A DNA stretch of 64,000 bases from Halovulum marinum. GTDB lineage: Bacteria > Pseudomonadota > Alphaproteobacteria > Rhodobacterales > Rhodobacteraceae. The notes beneath the pieces are model-generated. The model ran no database searches, was not told the DNA's origin, and saw only the letters and a list, made by a program, of their open reading frames with translations. The position numbers were made by a program, and so were the translations under genes. Below are positions 16,424 through 25,132 of this stretch, one piece after another (the first letter of the stretch is position 1; every line of letters begins with the position of its first letter). The stretch spans positions 62,001 through 126,000 of the forward strand of contig NZ_WIND01000008.1 of NCBI RefSeq assembly GCF_009697225.1, read 5' to 3'.

Positions 16424-17395
16424 ATGTCGATACTGAAGATCCTGGGACGCGTCGCCATCGCGCCGGCGGCCCTGGCCCTGTCGATGGCCGCGGCCAGCGC
16501 CGACACCATCCGCATCGCGCTGGCCGAGACACCGTCGGACGAGCTTGCCGCCTTCTTCGTCGCCCTCGACCGCGCCAGGGCGAACGGGCTGGACTACGAG
16601 TGGACGGCGTTCTCCGACGAGGAACTCGCGATCCAGGCGGTGATCAGCGGCCAGATGGACATCGGCTTCGGCACGCCCTACGCGGCGATGCAGCGGTCGA
16701 AGGCGCCGCTGCGGATCATCTTCCAGCTGTCGAAGCTGAAGTTCTTCCCGGTCACCACCACCAAGTACAGCGCGCTGGAGGATCTGGACGGCGAGCCGAT
16801 CCTGCTGCACTCGCGCGGCGGCGGCACCGACTCGATCGCCAACGTGATCGAGGAGCGGGTGGGCATCACCTTCGGCGAGCGGTCGTACGTTCCGGGCTCG
16901 TCGAACCGGGTGGCCGCATTGCTGGGCGGGCGCGCCGACGCCACGATCATCGATCTGTCGAACAAGAACAAGCTGATGCGCAGCGAGGCGGCGGGCGATT
17001 TCAACGTGCTCGAGATGTTCGACGTCGAGGCCAGCGACGAGGCGCTGTTCGCCAACCTGAACTGGATCCAGGAAAACGAGGAGGACGTGCAGATCTTCGT
17101 CGATGCGCTGCTCGGCACCTGGCAGGACATGGCCGAGGATCCGACGATCATCCGGCAGGAGACCGACCCCGACGGCCCGATCGGCCAGCTTCCGCAGGAA
17201 ATCCTTGCCGAGCTCGACGGGTTCTACAAGGACGCGGTCGAGGGCGGGCTCTACGATGCCAACGGCGGCGGGCGAAAGGCGGCGCAGGCCGATCTGGAGT
17301 GGTACTCGTCGGCCGGCCAGCTCGAGGGTGACCCGAGCGAGCTGAACATCGAGGACTTCTGGTATCTCGCGCCGCTCGACGCGGCGATGAAGTAG
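16424..17395 (+). CDS. ABC transporter substrate-binding protein (NMT1/TauA type)
   Basis: A 323-residue periplasmic binding protein with a signal peptide of about 26 residues ending ASA. The mature domain has the NMT1/SsuA fold features: a MDIGFGTPYAAMQ segment and a hinge near EERVGITFGE. The family receives taurine, sulfonate, nitrate, pyrimidine precursors and similar small ligands. It is first in an SBP-permease-ATPase-permease operon. A GGAGG ribosome site lies before the ATG. The ligand is not evident; the neighbouring fumarylacetoacetase-like hydrolase suggests an organic acid. Confidence 0.87.
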   Translation: MSILKILGRVAIAPAALALSMAAASADTIRIALAETPSDELAAFFVALDRARANGLDYEWTAFSDEELAIQAVISGQMDIGFGTPYAAMQRSKAPLRIIFQLSKLKFFPVTTTKYSALEDLDGEPILLHSRGGGTDSIANVIEERVGITFGERSYVPGSSNRVAALLGGRADATIIDLSNKNKLMRSEAAGDFNVLEMFDVEASDEALFANLNWIQENEEDVQIFVDALLGTWQDMAEDPTIIRQETDPDGPIGQLPQEILAELDGFYKDAVEGGLYDANGGGRKAAQADLEWYSSAGQLEGDPSELNIEDFWYLAPLDAAMK

Positions 17396-17404
17396 ACCTC
17401 GTCT

Positions 17405-17435
17405 GCCGCCGCACCCGGTCCCCGGGCGCGGCGGC
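17405..17435 (+). terminator. Hairpin between binding protein and permease genes
   Basis: A perfect 8-bp stem (17405-17412 with 17428-17435) lies about 10 bp after the binding-protein stop and has no U-tract. It probably causes partial attenuation or protects the 3' end of the receptor message. Confidence 0.5.
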
Positions 17436-17467
17436 TTCGACCCTCGGTCATCGGAAAGAGACGCTTC

Positions 17468-18229
17468 ATGCCCAGACGAGCCTTGCTGCTCAAGCTGCTG
17501 TCGGCCGCGATCCTGTTCGGCGCATGGGAGGTCGCGGGCCGGATCCCGGTCAGCTACGCCTTCCCCACCTTCATCGACTCGATGCGGGCGCTGCTGGAGA
17601 TGTTCGCCGACGGCACGATGATCGCCGCCTATGCCGAGACGCTGAAGCCGCTGGCCGTCGGCATCGCCATTTCCGCCGTGCTGGGGATCGCCATCGGCCT
17701 GTGGGTCGGCCTGAGCAGCGTGTTCGACTGGCTGTTCTCGCCGATCTTCGTGGTGATGCAGGCGGCGCCGCTGGCGGCGCTGATCCCGCTGCTGGTGCTG
17801 GCCTACGGCATCGGGCTGACCTCGAAGGTGCTGGTGGTGTGCATCATGGCGATGCCGGTGATCGTGCTGAACACCAGCGGCGCGGTGCGCAACACCCCCG
17901 AATCGCTGAAGGAGATGGGGCGCTCGTTCCTTGCTTCCGAGCTGTCGATCATCCTGCGCATCATCATCCCCGCCGCCTCGCCGGTGATCTTCGCCGGCTT
18001 GCGGCTGGGCATCTCGGCAGGGTTCATCGGCGCGATCCTGGCCGAGCTGAAGATCACCCCCACCGGGGTCGGCGACATCATCACCTTCAGCCGCTCGATC
18101 GCCGACTATCCCAGCATGTATGCGGCCATCTTCTCGATCATCCTGCTGGCGGTTCTGTTCCTGAACCTGCTGGAAAAGGTGGAAACCGTCCTGTTCGAAG
18201 GAAACCAGCGTGGCTATGTCTCAGATTGA
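17468..18229 (+). CDS. ABC transporter permease (SsuC/TauC type)
   Basis: A 253-residue inner-membrane permease with six hydrophobic helices. The cytosolic EAA coupling loop lies at about residues 154-176 (EMGRSFLASELSIILRI). It imports the ligand handed over by the upstream binding protein. It overlaps the ATPase gene by 20 bp, which indicates translational coupling. A second permease gene in the same operon suggests a heterodimeric channel. Confidence 0.88.
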   Translation: MPRRALLLKLLSAAILFGAWEVAGRIPVSYAFPTFIDSMRALLEMFADGTMIAAYAETLKPLAVGIAISAVLGIAIGLWVGLSSVFDWLFSPIFVVMQAAPLAALIPLLVLAYGIGLTSKVLVVCIMAMPVIVLNTSGAVRNTPESLKEMGRSFLASELSIILRIIIPAASPVIFAGLRLGISAGFIGAILAELKITPTGVGDIITFSRSIADYPSMYAAIFSIILLAVLFLNLLEKVETVLFEGNQRGYVSD

Positions 18230-19016
18230 AAAATTGATCATGCAGCCCGACCCCGCCGCGCTCGAAAGCGCCGTCTCGGTCCGCCACATCAGCAAGAACT
18301 ACGGCCCGGTCGAGGCGCTGCGCGACCTGTCGCTGGAGTTTCCGCGCGGCCAGCTGACCTCGCTGCTGGGACCGTCCGGCTGCGGCAAGACCACGCTGCT
18401 GAAGATCATCGCCGGCCTGCTGGAGCCGACCTCGGGCGAGATCGAGGTGAACGGCAGGAAGGTCACCGGCCCCGGCCCGGACCGCGCCTTCGTGTTCCAG
18501 GACTTCGCGCTGATGCCCTGGGCCAACGTGATCCGCAACGTCGGCTTCGGGCTGGAGATGCGCGGCGTGCCGACCTCCGAACGCGAGGCCATCGCCGAGC
18601 GTTACATCCGGCAGGTCGGGCTGGCGGGGTTCGAGAAAAGCTACCCGCACGAGCTGTCCGGCGGCATGCGGCAGCGCGTCGGCCTGGCCCGGGCACTGGC
18701 GGTCGACGCCGAGGTGCTGCTGATGGACGAGCCGTTCTCGGCGGTGGACGAACAGACCCGCCGCAAGTTCCAGGAGGATCTGCTCGGCCTGGTCCAGAAC
18801 GAGAACAAGACCTTCATCTTCGTCACCCACTCGATCGAGGAGGCGGTCTATGTCTCGGACCAGATCGCGATCCTGCTGCCCCGCCCCAGCCGCGTGCACG
18901 AGATCATCCGCCCGTCCAGCTTCCGCAACAAGGGCGTCGACAACATCCGCCGCGATCCCGAATACCTGGACATCGTCGACCAGATCTGGGCCTCGCTCAG
19001 AAGCTATGTGGAATAG
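18210..19016 (+). CDS. ABC transporter ATP-binding protein
   Basis: A 268-residue cytosolic ATPase of the nitrate/sulfonate/taurine importer class. The Walker A motif is GPSGCGKTT, the signature LSGGMRQRV, the Walker B LLMDEPF and the switch histidine lies in FVTHSIEEA. The GTG at 18210 is preceded by AAGGAA; an ATG at 18216 is the alternative. It powers the two permeases on either side. Confidence 0.92.
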   Translation: MAMSQIEKLIMQPDPAALESAVSVRHISKNYGPVEALRDLSLEFPRGQLTSLLGPSGCGKTTLLKIIAGLLEPTSGEIEVNGRKVTGPGPDRAFVFQDFALMPWANVIRNVGFGLEMRGVPTSEREAIAERYIRQVGLAGFEKSYPHELSGGMRQRVGLARALAVDAEVLLMDEPFSAVDEQTRRKFQEDLLGLVQNENKTFIFVTHSIEEAVYVSDQIAILLPRPSRVHEIIRPSSFRNKGVDNIRRDPEYLDIVDQIWASLRSYVE

Positions 19017-19025
19017 GGGGGCGGC

Positions 19026-19778
19026 ATGATCGTTTACGGATACCGCCTGCCGGGCATGTCGTCGCTTCTGCTGTGGGGCCTGCTGTGGGAGATCGTCGGC
19101 CGTGCCGGGCTGACCTTCTTCGTTCCGCCGCTGAGCGAGGTGGTGGTCACGCTGTTCCAGGTCCTCGGCACCGCCGCGTTCCAGAAGGCGCTGTTCGAAA
19201 CCGCATACGCCTTCGTGGCGGGGGTCGCGGCGGCGATCCTGATCGGTATCCCGGTGGGCATCCTGATGGGCAAGAGCCGGCTGCTGGACGAGCTTCTGCT
19301 GCCCTGGGTGAACGTGTTCCTCAGCGCGCCGCTGACGGCGCTGGTGCCGGTGCTGATGGTGCTTTTCGGGTTCGGCATGAAGGCGATCATCGTCACCACC
19401 ACCCTGTTCGCGATCTGGATCATCATCCTGAACGCGCGCGCGGGCGTGCGGCAGATCAACAAATCGCTGGTCGAGATGGCCCGCAGCTTCGGTGCCTCGC
19501 CGCTCAACGCGTTCTTCAAGATCTACTTCTGGGCGGCGCTGCCCGAGATCCTGGGCGGGGTGCGGATCGGCATCATCCGCGCGGTGAAGGGGGTGATCAT
19601 CGGCCAGCTGCTGATCTCGATCGTCGGCTTCGGCGCGCTGTTCGAACTTTACTCGGCCAACTTCCTGATGGCGCATTTCTGGGCGGTGCTGATCGTGCTC
19701 TTCGCGCTCGCCTTCACGATCTCGGAATTTCTCGCCTATCTCGAGCGCCGGGTGTCGTACTACGCCGCCAAGCGCTGA
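19026..19778 (+). CDS. ABC transporter permease, second subunit
   Basis: A 250-residue permease with about six membrane helices and an EAA loop (VEMARSFGASPLNAFFKI). It is a divergent paralogue of the permease at 17468, and the two probably pair around the shared ATPase. It starts 9 bp after the ATPase stop. About 110 bp of GC-rich sequence with small hairpins separates it from the next gene, so the operon probably ends here. Confidence 0.87.
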   Translation: MIVYGYRLPGMSSLLLWGLLWEIVGRAGLTFFVPPLSEVVVTLFQVLGTAAFQKALFETAYAFVAGVAAAILIGIPVGILMGKSRLLDELLLPWVNVFLSAPLTALVPVLMVLFGFGMKAIIVTTTLFAIWIIILNARAGVRQINKSLVEMARSFGASPLNAFFKIYFWAALPEILGGVRIGIIRAVKGVIIGQLLISIVGFGALFELYSANFLMAHFWAVLIVLFALAFTISEFLAYLERRVSYYAAKR

Positions 19779-19889
19779 CACTGGCAGGGCCGAGCGGCCG
19801 GACGGGCCGCGCCGGACCTGCAGCGCCGTTGACTGCGCCGCAGGCGATGGACGTTGATCAGGCGGCGGCGGTGCCACTAGGCTGCTGGC

Positions 19890-20987
19890 ATGACGCCCGC
19901 CGCCAAAGCCCGCACCGTCGTTCTGTCCGTCGCGCTCGCCGCGCTTGCGGCGGCGCCGGTCTCGGCCGATGGCGGGCTGACGGTGGCCACCTGGGGCGGT
20001 GCCTATCAGGTCAGCCAGGAGATCGCCTACGGCGGCGGGTTCACCGCCGAGACCGGCATTGCGGTCGACTGGGCCGAGTACCGCGGCGGACTGGAGGAAA
20101 TCCGGGCGCAGGTCGCGAGCGGCCGGATCGCCTGGGACGTCGTTGACGTGCTGGGCCACGACGCCCGTGCGGGCTGCGACGAGGGCCTGTTCCTGAAACT
20201 GCCGGACGATCTGTTTCCGCAGGCGCTGGACCGCGACCTGGTGATCCCGCGCCCCAACGCCTGCGTCGGCCCGAACATCACCTGGTCCTGGGTCACGGCC
20301 TACGATGCCCGCGCCTTTGCCGATGCTGCCCCGGCCACGCTGGCGGATTTCTTCGACATCGAAGGGTTCCCGGGGCCCCGGGCCATCGCCGCCTTCCCGC
20401 AGGCCAACCTCGAGATGGCGCTGCTGGCGGACGGCGTGCCGCCGGCGCAGGTCTATCCGCTTCTGGCCGGCGAAGCGGGCGTCGAGCGGGCGCTGGCGAT
20501 GCTCACACGGATCGCGCCCGAGCTGCGGTTCTGGTCCTCGGGCGAGGAGCCGGTGGCGCTGTTGCGCTCCGGCGAGGTGGCGATGAGCACCGCCTACAAC
20601 GGTCGCGTCGCCGCCGCCCACCTGTCCGGCGCCACCGAGATCCGCACGGTCTACGACGGCCAGATCCTGGACGAGGAATGGTTCGCGATCGTCGCGGGAA
20701 CGCCGAACGCGCCGGCCGCGCTGGCGTTCCTGCGCCATGCCGCCGAGCCGGAACAGCAGGCCGCGCAGGCCCGCTGGATCCCGTACGGCCCGATGCGCCG
20801 CTCGGCGCTCGGCATCATCGCCGCCGGCGAGCCTTGGTTCCACACCGGTCAGCCGGTGCTGCCGCACATCCCCTCGCGGCAGGACCGCGTGGAAGGCGCG
20901 CTGATCCTCGACGCGGATTTCTGGACCGAGCATGGCGCCAGGCTCGCGGACCGATTCGCGGAATGGAGGCGCGGCCTGGGGCATTGA
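19890..20987 (+). CDS. Orphan extracellular solute-binding protein (PotD/spermidine type)
   Basis: A 365-residue periplasmic binding protein of the family-1/PotD-like class. A signal peptide ends near ALAAAPVSA (about residue 26), and the first strand has the typical TVATWGGAYQ motif. The EIRAQVASGRIAWDVVDV segment and the C-terminal NAPAALAFLRHAAEPEQQ helix match PotD-type iron or polyamine receptors. No permease or ATPase of that class is next to it, so it either serves a system elsewhere or is a relic receptor. The ATG lies only 111 bp after the ABC operon, and no clear promoter is seen. Confidence 0.8.
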   Translation: MTPAAKARTVVLSVALAALAAAPVSADGGLTVATWGGAYQVSQEIAYGGGFTAETGIAVDWAEYRGGLEEIRAQVASGRIAWDVVDVLGHDARAGCDEGLFLKLPDDLFPQALDRDLVIPRPNACVGPNITWSWVTAYDARAFADAAPATLADFFDIEGFPGPRAIAAFPQANLEMALLADGVPPAQVYPLLAGEAGVERALAMLTRIAPELRFWSSGEEPVALLRSGEVAMSTAYNGRVAAAHLSGATEIRTVYDGQILDEEWFAIVAGTPNAPAALAFLRHAAEPEQQAAQARWIPYGPMRRSALGIIAAGEPWFHTGQPVLPHIPSRQDRVEGALILDADFWTEHGARLADRFAEWRRGLGH

Positions 20988-21001
20988 GGGCGCTGCGCCC
21001 G

Positions 21002-21523
21002 TCAGTCCGGGTGGTGGTCGCGCGACGCGCAGCTGGAAACCAGCAACACCCAACCCCATTGGAAGTCGCCGGTCTGACCGTGCGCGTCGAGATAGCTTTC
21101 CTGTATTCGGTAGGCGTCCCATTCCATCGCCTGCGGGCAGTACCAATGCCGCGCCGCGGCCTGCCGGTGGTGCACCAGTTCATGCAGCAGGACGCTGCGG
21201 TCCCACGCCGTGTCGCCCGACCACGGCCGGACAAGATAGATGGTGGCGGTCGCCTCGTCATAAAGCCCGCGCACGGTGTCCTCGAGCCGGGTCAACCGGC
21301 CTTCGTAGGACACCTCGTCCCCGGCCGCGATCAGGGCGACCCGCACCAGCGGGATCGCGGAGCGCGGCAATTCGGTGTTGGCGTCAAGCCAGTCTTCGAG
21401 TTCCTCGATCAGCGCTTGGCGTGTCGGCGATCCGAGCACGCGCAAAGACGAACCGGTCTCCGGTGCTGCGACTGCCGGCCCGGCGAGGGCCAGAAGAATT
21501 GCGGCGGCTCTGAACACGGTCAT
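21002..21523 (-). CDS. Secreted HExxH putative metallopeptidase (DUF6647-like)
   Basis: A 173-residue protein with a signal peptide of about 20 residues (cleavage near AVA-AP). It contains HELVH at residues 114-118, the zincin zinc-binding motif, followed by an acidic helix (MEWDAYRIQESYL) that could supply the third ligand. It is short for a full protease and resembles small exported proteins of the DUF6647 group. It is encoded convergently with the orphan binding protein and divergently from the large regulator at 21708. Activity is unproven. Confidence 0.7.
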   Translation of the reverse strand: MTVFRAAAILLALAGPAVAAPETGSSLRVLGSPTRQALIEELEDWLDANTELPRSAIPLVRVALIAAGDEVSYEGRLTRLEDTVRGLYDEATATIYLVRPWSGDTAWDRSVLLHELVHHRQAAARHWYCPQAMEWDAYRIQESYLDAHGQTGDFQWGWVLLVSSCASRDHHPD

Positions 21524-21707
21524 CGGCCGGCTCCCTTGCTTCGAGGTGTCACTGCAACGGCTGTGCCGGCCGCCCCTCAGATTCGCCGCAAGCGGGTCTC
21601 AACCGGGTCTCAAAACGTCGGATTCGCGGCGGATTTGTCTGGCGCGGCGGAGCGTCGCCGACCTGCCCGCTTGACCTCGCGGCGGCAGCGGGCGGACACT
21701 TTCCGGC

Positions 21708-24161
21708 ATGGCCGAGCTGCACATGACACTGCTCGGGCGCTTTCGCGTGACCACCGCCGAGGGCGCCGAGATTCGGATCGGGACCCGGAAGGCCCGTGCC
21801 GCACTGGCCTGCCTGCTGATGGCGCGCGGCCGCCCGGTGCCGCGGGACCGGCTTGCCGGCCTGCTGTGGAGCCGCGGCGAAACCCGGCAGTCCCTCGCCT
21901 CGCTCAGCCAGGCGCTCTACAGCCTGCGGCGCGCGCTGGACCGGCACGCGCCCGGGCTGATCGCGGCGGACGTGGCGGCGGTATCGGTCGATGCGTCCCG
22001 CGTGACGGTCGATGCCCTTGCGCTCGAGAAGGCGGCACGCGAACCGGCGCCCCGTTCCTGCGCGCGCTGCCTTTCGCTTTACGCCGGGCCGTTCCTGGAC
22101 GACCTCGCGATCGACACCGAGGAGGCATACACGGAATGGCGGGGCGCCGAGCGGGTGCGGCTCGAAGGCCTTGCGGAAACGGCAGGCACGAGCCTGATGA
22201 ACGCGTGGGAGACCGCGCCTGAAACGGCCGACGCCGACGCGATCGAGAGCCTGCTTCGCATCGATCCCTATTCCGAACCGGCGATGCGGGTAAAGCTGCG
22301 GCTGCTGGCGCGGGACGGTCGCCCGGCGGCCGCGCTGGGCGCCGCCGAACGGTTCGCGCAGCGCCTTGCCGGCGACCTCGGGATCGCGCCTTCGGCCGGG
22401 TTCGCCGAACTGGCCGACGCGATCCGCGCGGGCAGGCTCGCCACCGCCGCGCCGGCGCCGCGGATACCGGCGCGCGCTCCGGTGGCGCCGCGGAGGCGGC
22501 CCCGCCATGCAGTCCTTGCGGCAATGCTCGTGGCCGCGCTTGCCGGCGCGGTGTTCCTTGCGCTGCCGGATCCCGGACCCGATCCCGAAGCGATGCGGCT
22601 GCTGGTCCGCCCGTTCGACGCCGGCGACGGAGTCGCCGACGGTATGGCGGCCGGGTTCGGCGACGATCTGTCGACCGAACTGGTGCGCCGGACCGGCCTC
22701 GAAATCATGTCGCGCGAAAGCGGGCGGCTGATCCCCGAGGACGCGGCCGCGCGAAGTGGCGCCAGCCATGTCCTGCGCGGACGGCTGCGGGCCGAGGACG
22801 ACCAGCTGATCCTCAACCTCTGGATCACCGATCTCGGGAGCGGACGCGAGGTCTGGGCCGGCAGGTTCTCCGCGCCCGCCGCCGATCCGCGCCGCTTCCG
22901 CGACCAGGTGCTTGCCGGCGTGGCGGCGCAGATCGACCTGACGCTTGCCCCCGCGCCGCCGTCGCCGGCGCCGCCGCTGCCGCACGACGTGCTGCCCGGC
23001 TACCTGCGCAGCCTCGGCCTGTTGCACGCGGGCACGGCGGCCGCGAACGCCGAGGCGATCGCCCTGCTCACGCCGATCGCCGCGCGCTTTCCGGACTCGG
23101 TGGCGCCGGCGGCGGCCCTTGCCGTGGCCCACGAGCGGATCGCCTTCGGACCCGACGCCTATGCAAGGGCCGCGGGCCAGCATTGGCTGGAAGGGTATCT
23201 TGCGCTAAAGGCAATCCTGGCGCGGCACGCGGCAGACCACCCGGACCTGCTTGCCGCGCGCGCGCGGCTGGCGCTGCGACGGCGCGATCTCGCCGCGGCC
23301 GAGGCGCTGGCGCGCACGGCCCTGCGGCTGGAGCCGGCCCATGTGGCAACGCTCGAAGTGCTGGCCGAGACCTATGCGCTTACGGGCCGGCTGGAACCGG
23401 CCGAACAGCTGGCCGCCCGCGCGATCGCGCTTTCGCCCGGCGCGCCGCAGGACGGCTACACCGTGCTTGCGCTGGCGCGGCTTGCGCGCGGGGACATCGG
23501 CGGCGCGCGGACGGCGGCCGCCTCGGCACGAGAGTTCGCGCGCCCGCCGCCGGTCCGGCTGCTGGCGCTGATCGCCGCACTGGAGAGCCTGGCCGGAAAT
23601 CCGGACGCCGCCGCGCGGGCCCACGCGGATTTCGTCGCGGCGGTGGAAAGCCGGCCCTACGCTGCGTGGAAGATCGGAACCGTCACCTACGCCAATCCGC
23701 GCGCCGCGACCTGGCGACGCCCGGATCCGGCCGAGACGCTCGACCTCTTCGGCTTCGCGGATGCCGCGGTCCGAGACCGGCTGCTGGCTGGCCTGACCGG
23801 GGCCGATCCGGCCGCGCGCGGGCACGCGCCGCCGATCCGGCCGCTCGCGCCTCTGGCGGGCGACGACATCCGGCGGACCCTGTTCGGCCACAAGATCGCC
23901 GGCGCGTCGTCCTGGCTGGTGCAACAGCCGTGGCGGCAGGTCCGGACCGACAGCGGCGCGCTGTTCCAGTCCGGGCCGTTCGGGCCGCTGCCCGCCGCGG
24001 AGGAAGGCACCAGCGGGATCTCGGGCGATCGCCTGTGCGACCGCTGGATCTGGCAGGAGGTGACGCTGGAGGCCTGCCAGCTGGTCTTCCGGTCCGGCGA
24101 TGACGGAAACTTTGCACTGGTCGGCGAACTCGGCCGCTTCGCGTTCCGCCTGGCCGACTGA
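21708..24161 (+). CDS. SARP-like membrane-anchored regulator with BTAD and TPR domains
   Basis: An 817-residue multidomain protein. The N-terminus (about 1-90) is an OmpR-type winged helix. A bacterial transcriptional activation (BTAD) domain follows at about 95-240, then an Ala/Pro/Arg linker, one membrane helix (about 268-286), a TolB-N/FlgO-like segment (LLVRPFDAGDGVADGMAAGFG) and TPR-like helical repeats to about 630. The last 150 residues are poorly matched. Such adenylate-cyclase-associated or CadC-like architecture senses an envelope signal and activates genes from the membrane. Targets are unknown; the divergent HExxH gene is the nearest candidate. Confidence 0.78.
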   Translation: MAELHMTLLGRFRVTTAEGAEIRIGTRKARAALACLLMARGRPVPRDRLAGLLWSRGETRQSLASLSQALYSLRRALDRHAPGLIAADVAAVSVDASRVTVDALALEKAAREPAPRSCARCLSLYAGPFLDDLAIDTEEAYTEWRGAERVRLEGLAETAGTSLMNAWETAPETADADAIESLLRIDPYSEPAMRVKLRLLARDGRPAAALGAAERFAQRLAGDLGIAPSAGFAELADAIRAGRLATAAPAPRIPARAPVAPRRRPRHAVLAAMLVAALAGAVFLALPDPGPDPEAMRLLVRPFDAGDGVADGMAAGFGDDLSTELVRRTGLEIMSRESGRLIPEDAAARSGASHVLRGRLRAEDDQLILNLWITDLGSGREVWAGRFSAPAADPRRFRDQVLAGVAAQIDLTLAPAPPSPAPPLPHDVLPGYLRSLGLLHAGTAAANAEAIALLTPIAARFPDSVAPAAALAVAHERIAFGPDAYARAAGQHWLEGYLALKAILARHAADHPDLLAARARLALRRRDLAAAEALARTALRLEPAHVATLEVLAETYALTGRLEPAEQLAARAIALSPGAPQDGYTVLALARLARGDIGGARTAAASAREFARPPPVRLLALIAALESLAGNPDAAARAHADFVAAVESRPYAAWKIGTVTYANPRAATWRRPDPAETLDLFGFADAAVRDRLLAGLTGADPAARGHAPPIRPLAPLAGDDIRRTLFGHKIAGASSWLVQQPWRQVRTDSGALFQSGPFGPLPAAEEGTSGISGDRLCDRWIWQEVTLEACQLVFRSGDDGNFALVGELGRFAFRLAD

Positions 24162-24249
24162 CGCCGTGGCCGCGCGGTCCCGCCGGGATCGGGCGGGTGC
24201 GAGAGTTCGCCACCGACGTGGGCGAACAGGCTCCTGGTCCTGTTGCCGG

Positions 24250-24590
24250 GCGGATGGCGGAAATGAGCTGGCGCTACTTTTCCTGCTCGGCTCGTTCGCG
24301 GCGCTGGTGCTGATCGACGCGCCGATCGCGGTGCCGCCGGGGCTGTCCTGCATCCTCTACCTGCTGGTCGCCGACACCGCGCCGATGATCGTCGTGGCAC
24401 AACGGGCGTTGGCCGGGATCGACAGCTTCGCCCGGCTGGCGACCCCCGCTGTTCCTGCTGGCCGGGCTGCTGATGGCGCATGGCGGGCTGGCGCCGCGGA
24501 ACATTGCGCCGTGTTCGGCGCTGGCCGGGCGGCGGACCGGCGGCATGGCCATCGTCATGATCATCGCCTGCAGGCTGCTATGTCGGCAGG
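24250..24590 (+). pseudogene. Relic of a TRAP transporter large permease (dctM)
   Basis: Translation gives LALLFLLGSFAALVLIDAPI and then AQRALAGIDSFARL in one frame, and FLLAGLLMAHGGLAPRNIA and GGMAIVMIIA in the next. These are the N-terminal helices of a DctM/DedA-family TRAP permease, joined by a frameshift near 24445 and cut off after about 110 residues. No receptor or small permease gene accompanies it. The rest of the 24162-24709 gap holds nothing else I can identify, although an open stretch just before the RidA gene (YNLDWMHDLIGNDVEG) may be the tail of another lost gene. Confidence 0.7.
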
Positions 24591-24709
24591 TACAACCTCG
24601 ACTGGATGCACGACCTGATCGGCAATGACGTGGAAGGACCGCCGAACTGGCGGACAATGTGGCGCACGGTTAGACATGCCTTGCAGCAGATCGCAAAAAG
24701 GAACTTGCC

Positions 24710-25054
24710 ATGACCATCTCGCGTATCGGCACCGGGCCGCGCATGAGCCAGGCCGTCATTCACGGCGACACCGTATATCTTGCCGGTCAGGTCGGCTCGC
24801 CAGGGGCGGACGTCGCCACGCAGACGCAGGAGTGTCTGGACAAGGTGGACGGTCTGCTGGCGCAGGCCGGAAGCGGCCGCGACCGGCTGTTGCAGGTGAC
24901 CGTCTGGCTTACCGACATGGCCGACTTCGACGCGATGAACGCCGTCTACGATGCCTGGGTCGTGGCCGGCGCGACGCCCACGCGGGCCTGCGGCGAATCG
25001 CGGCTGGCCAGCCCCGAGTACCGCGTCGAGGTCATCGCCGTCGCGGCGCGCTGA
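24710..25054 (+). CDS. RidA-family (YjgF/YER057c/UK114) protein
   Basis: A 114-residue trimeric RidA-fold protein that usually hydrolyses reactive enamine/imine intermediates or acts in catabolic deamination. The family signatures are visible in VYLAGQVG, TVWLTDMADFDAMNAVYDAW and the C-terminal PEYRVEVIAVAA, whose Arg binds the substrate carboxylate. The ribosome site is AAGGAA. It lies just downstream of relic DNA and convergent with the LysR gene. RidA proteins often accompany catabolic operons such as the one that starts at 26187. Confidence 0.9.
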   Translation: MTISRIGTGPRMSQAVIHGDTVYLAGQVGSPGADVATQTQECLDKVDGLLAQAGSGRDRLLQVTVWLTDMADFDAMNAVYDAWVVAGATPTRACGESRLASPEYRVEVIAVAAR

Positions 25055-25132
25055 TCGACGCCTGCACCGGGCCGCCGGGCCACGGCCGGCCCGGCGCGGT
25101 TGCGCGCCAGCCCCGCGCGGCCGCCCGCCGGC

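Noticed and set aside
18138-21146. 1002-codon minus-strand open frame opposite the ABC genes and solute-binding protein
   Set aside because: It covers three recognisable plus-strand genes and shows no domain of its own.
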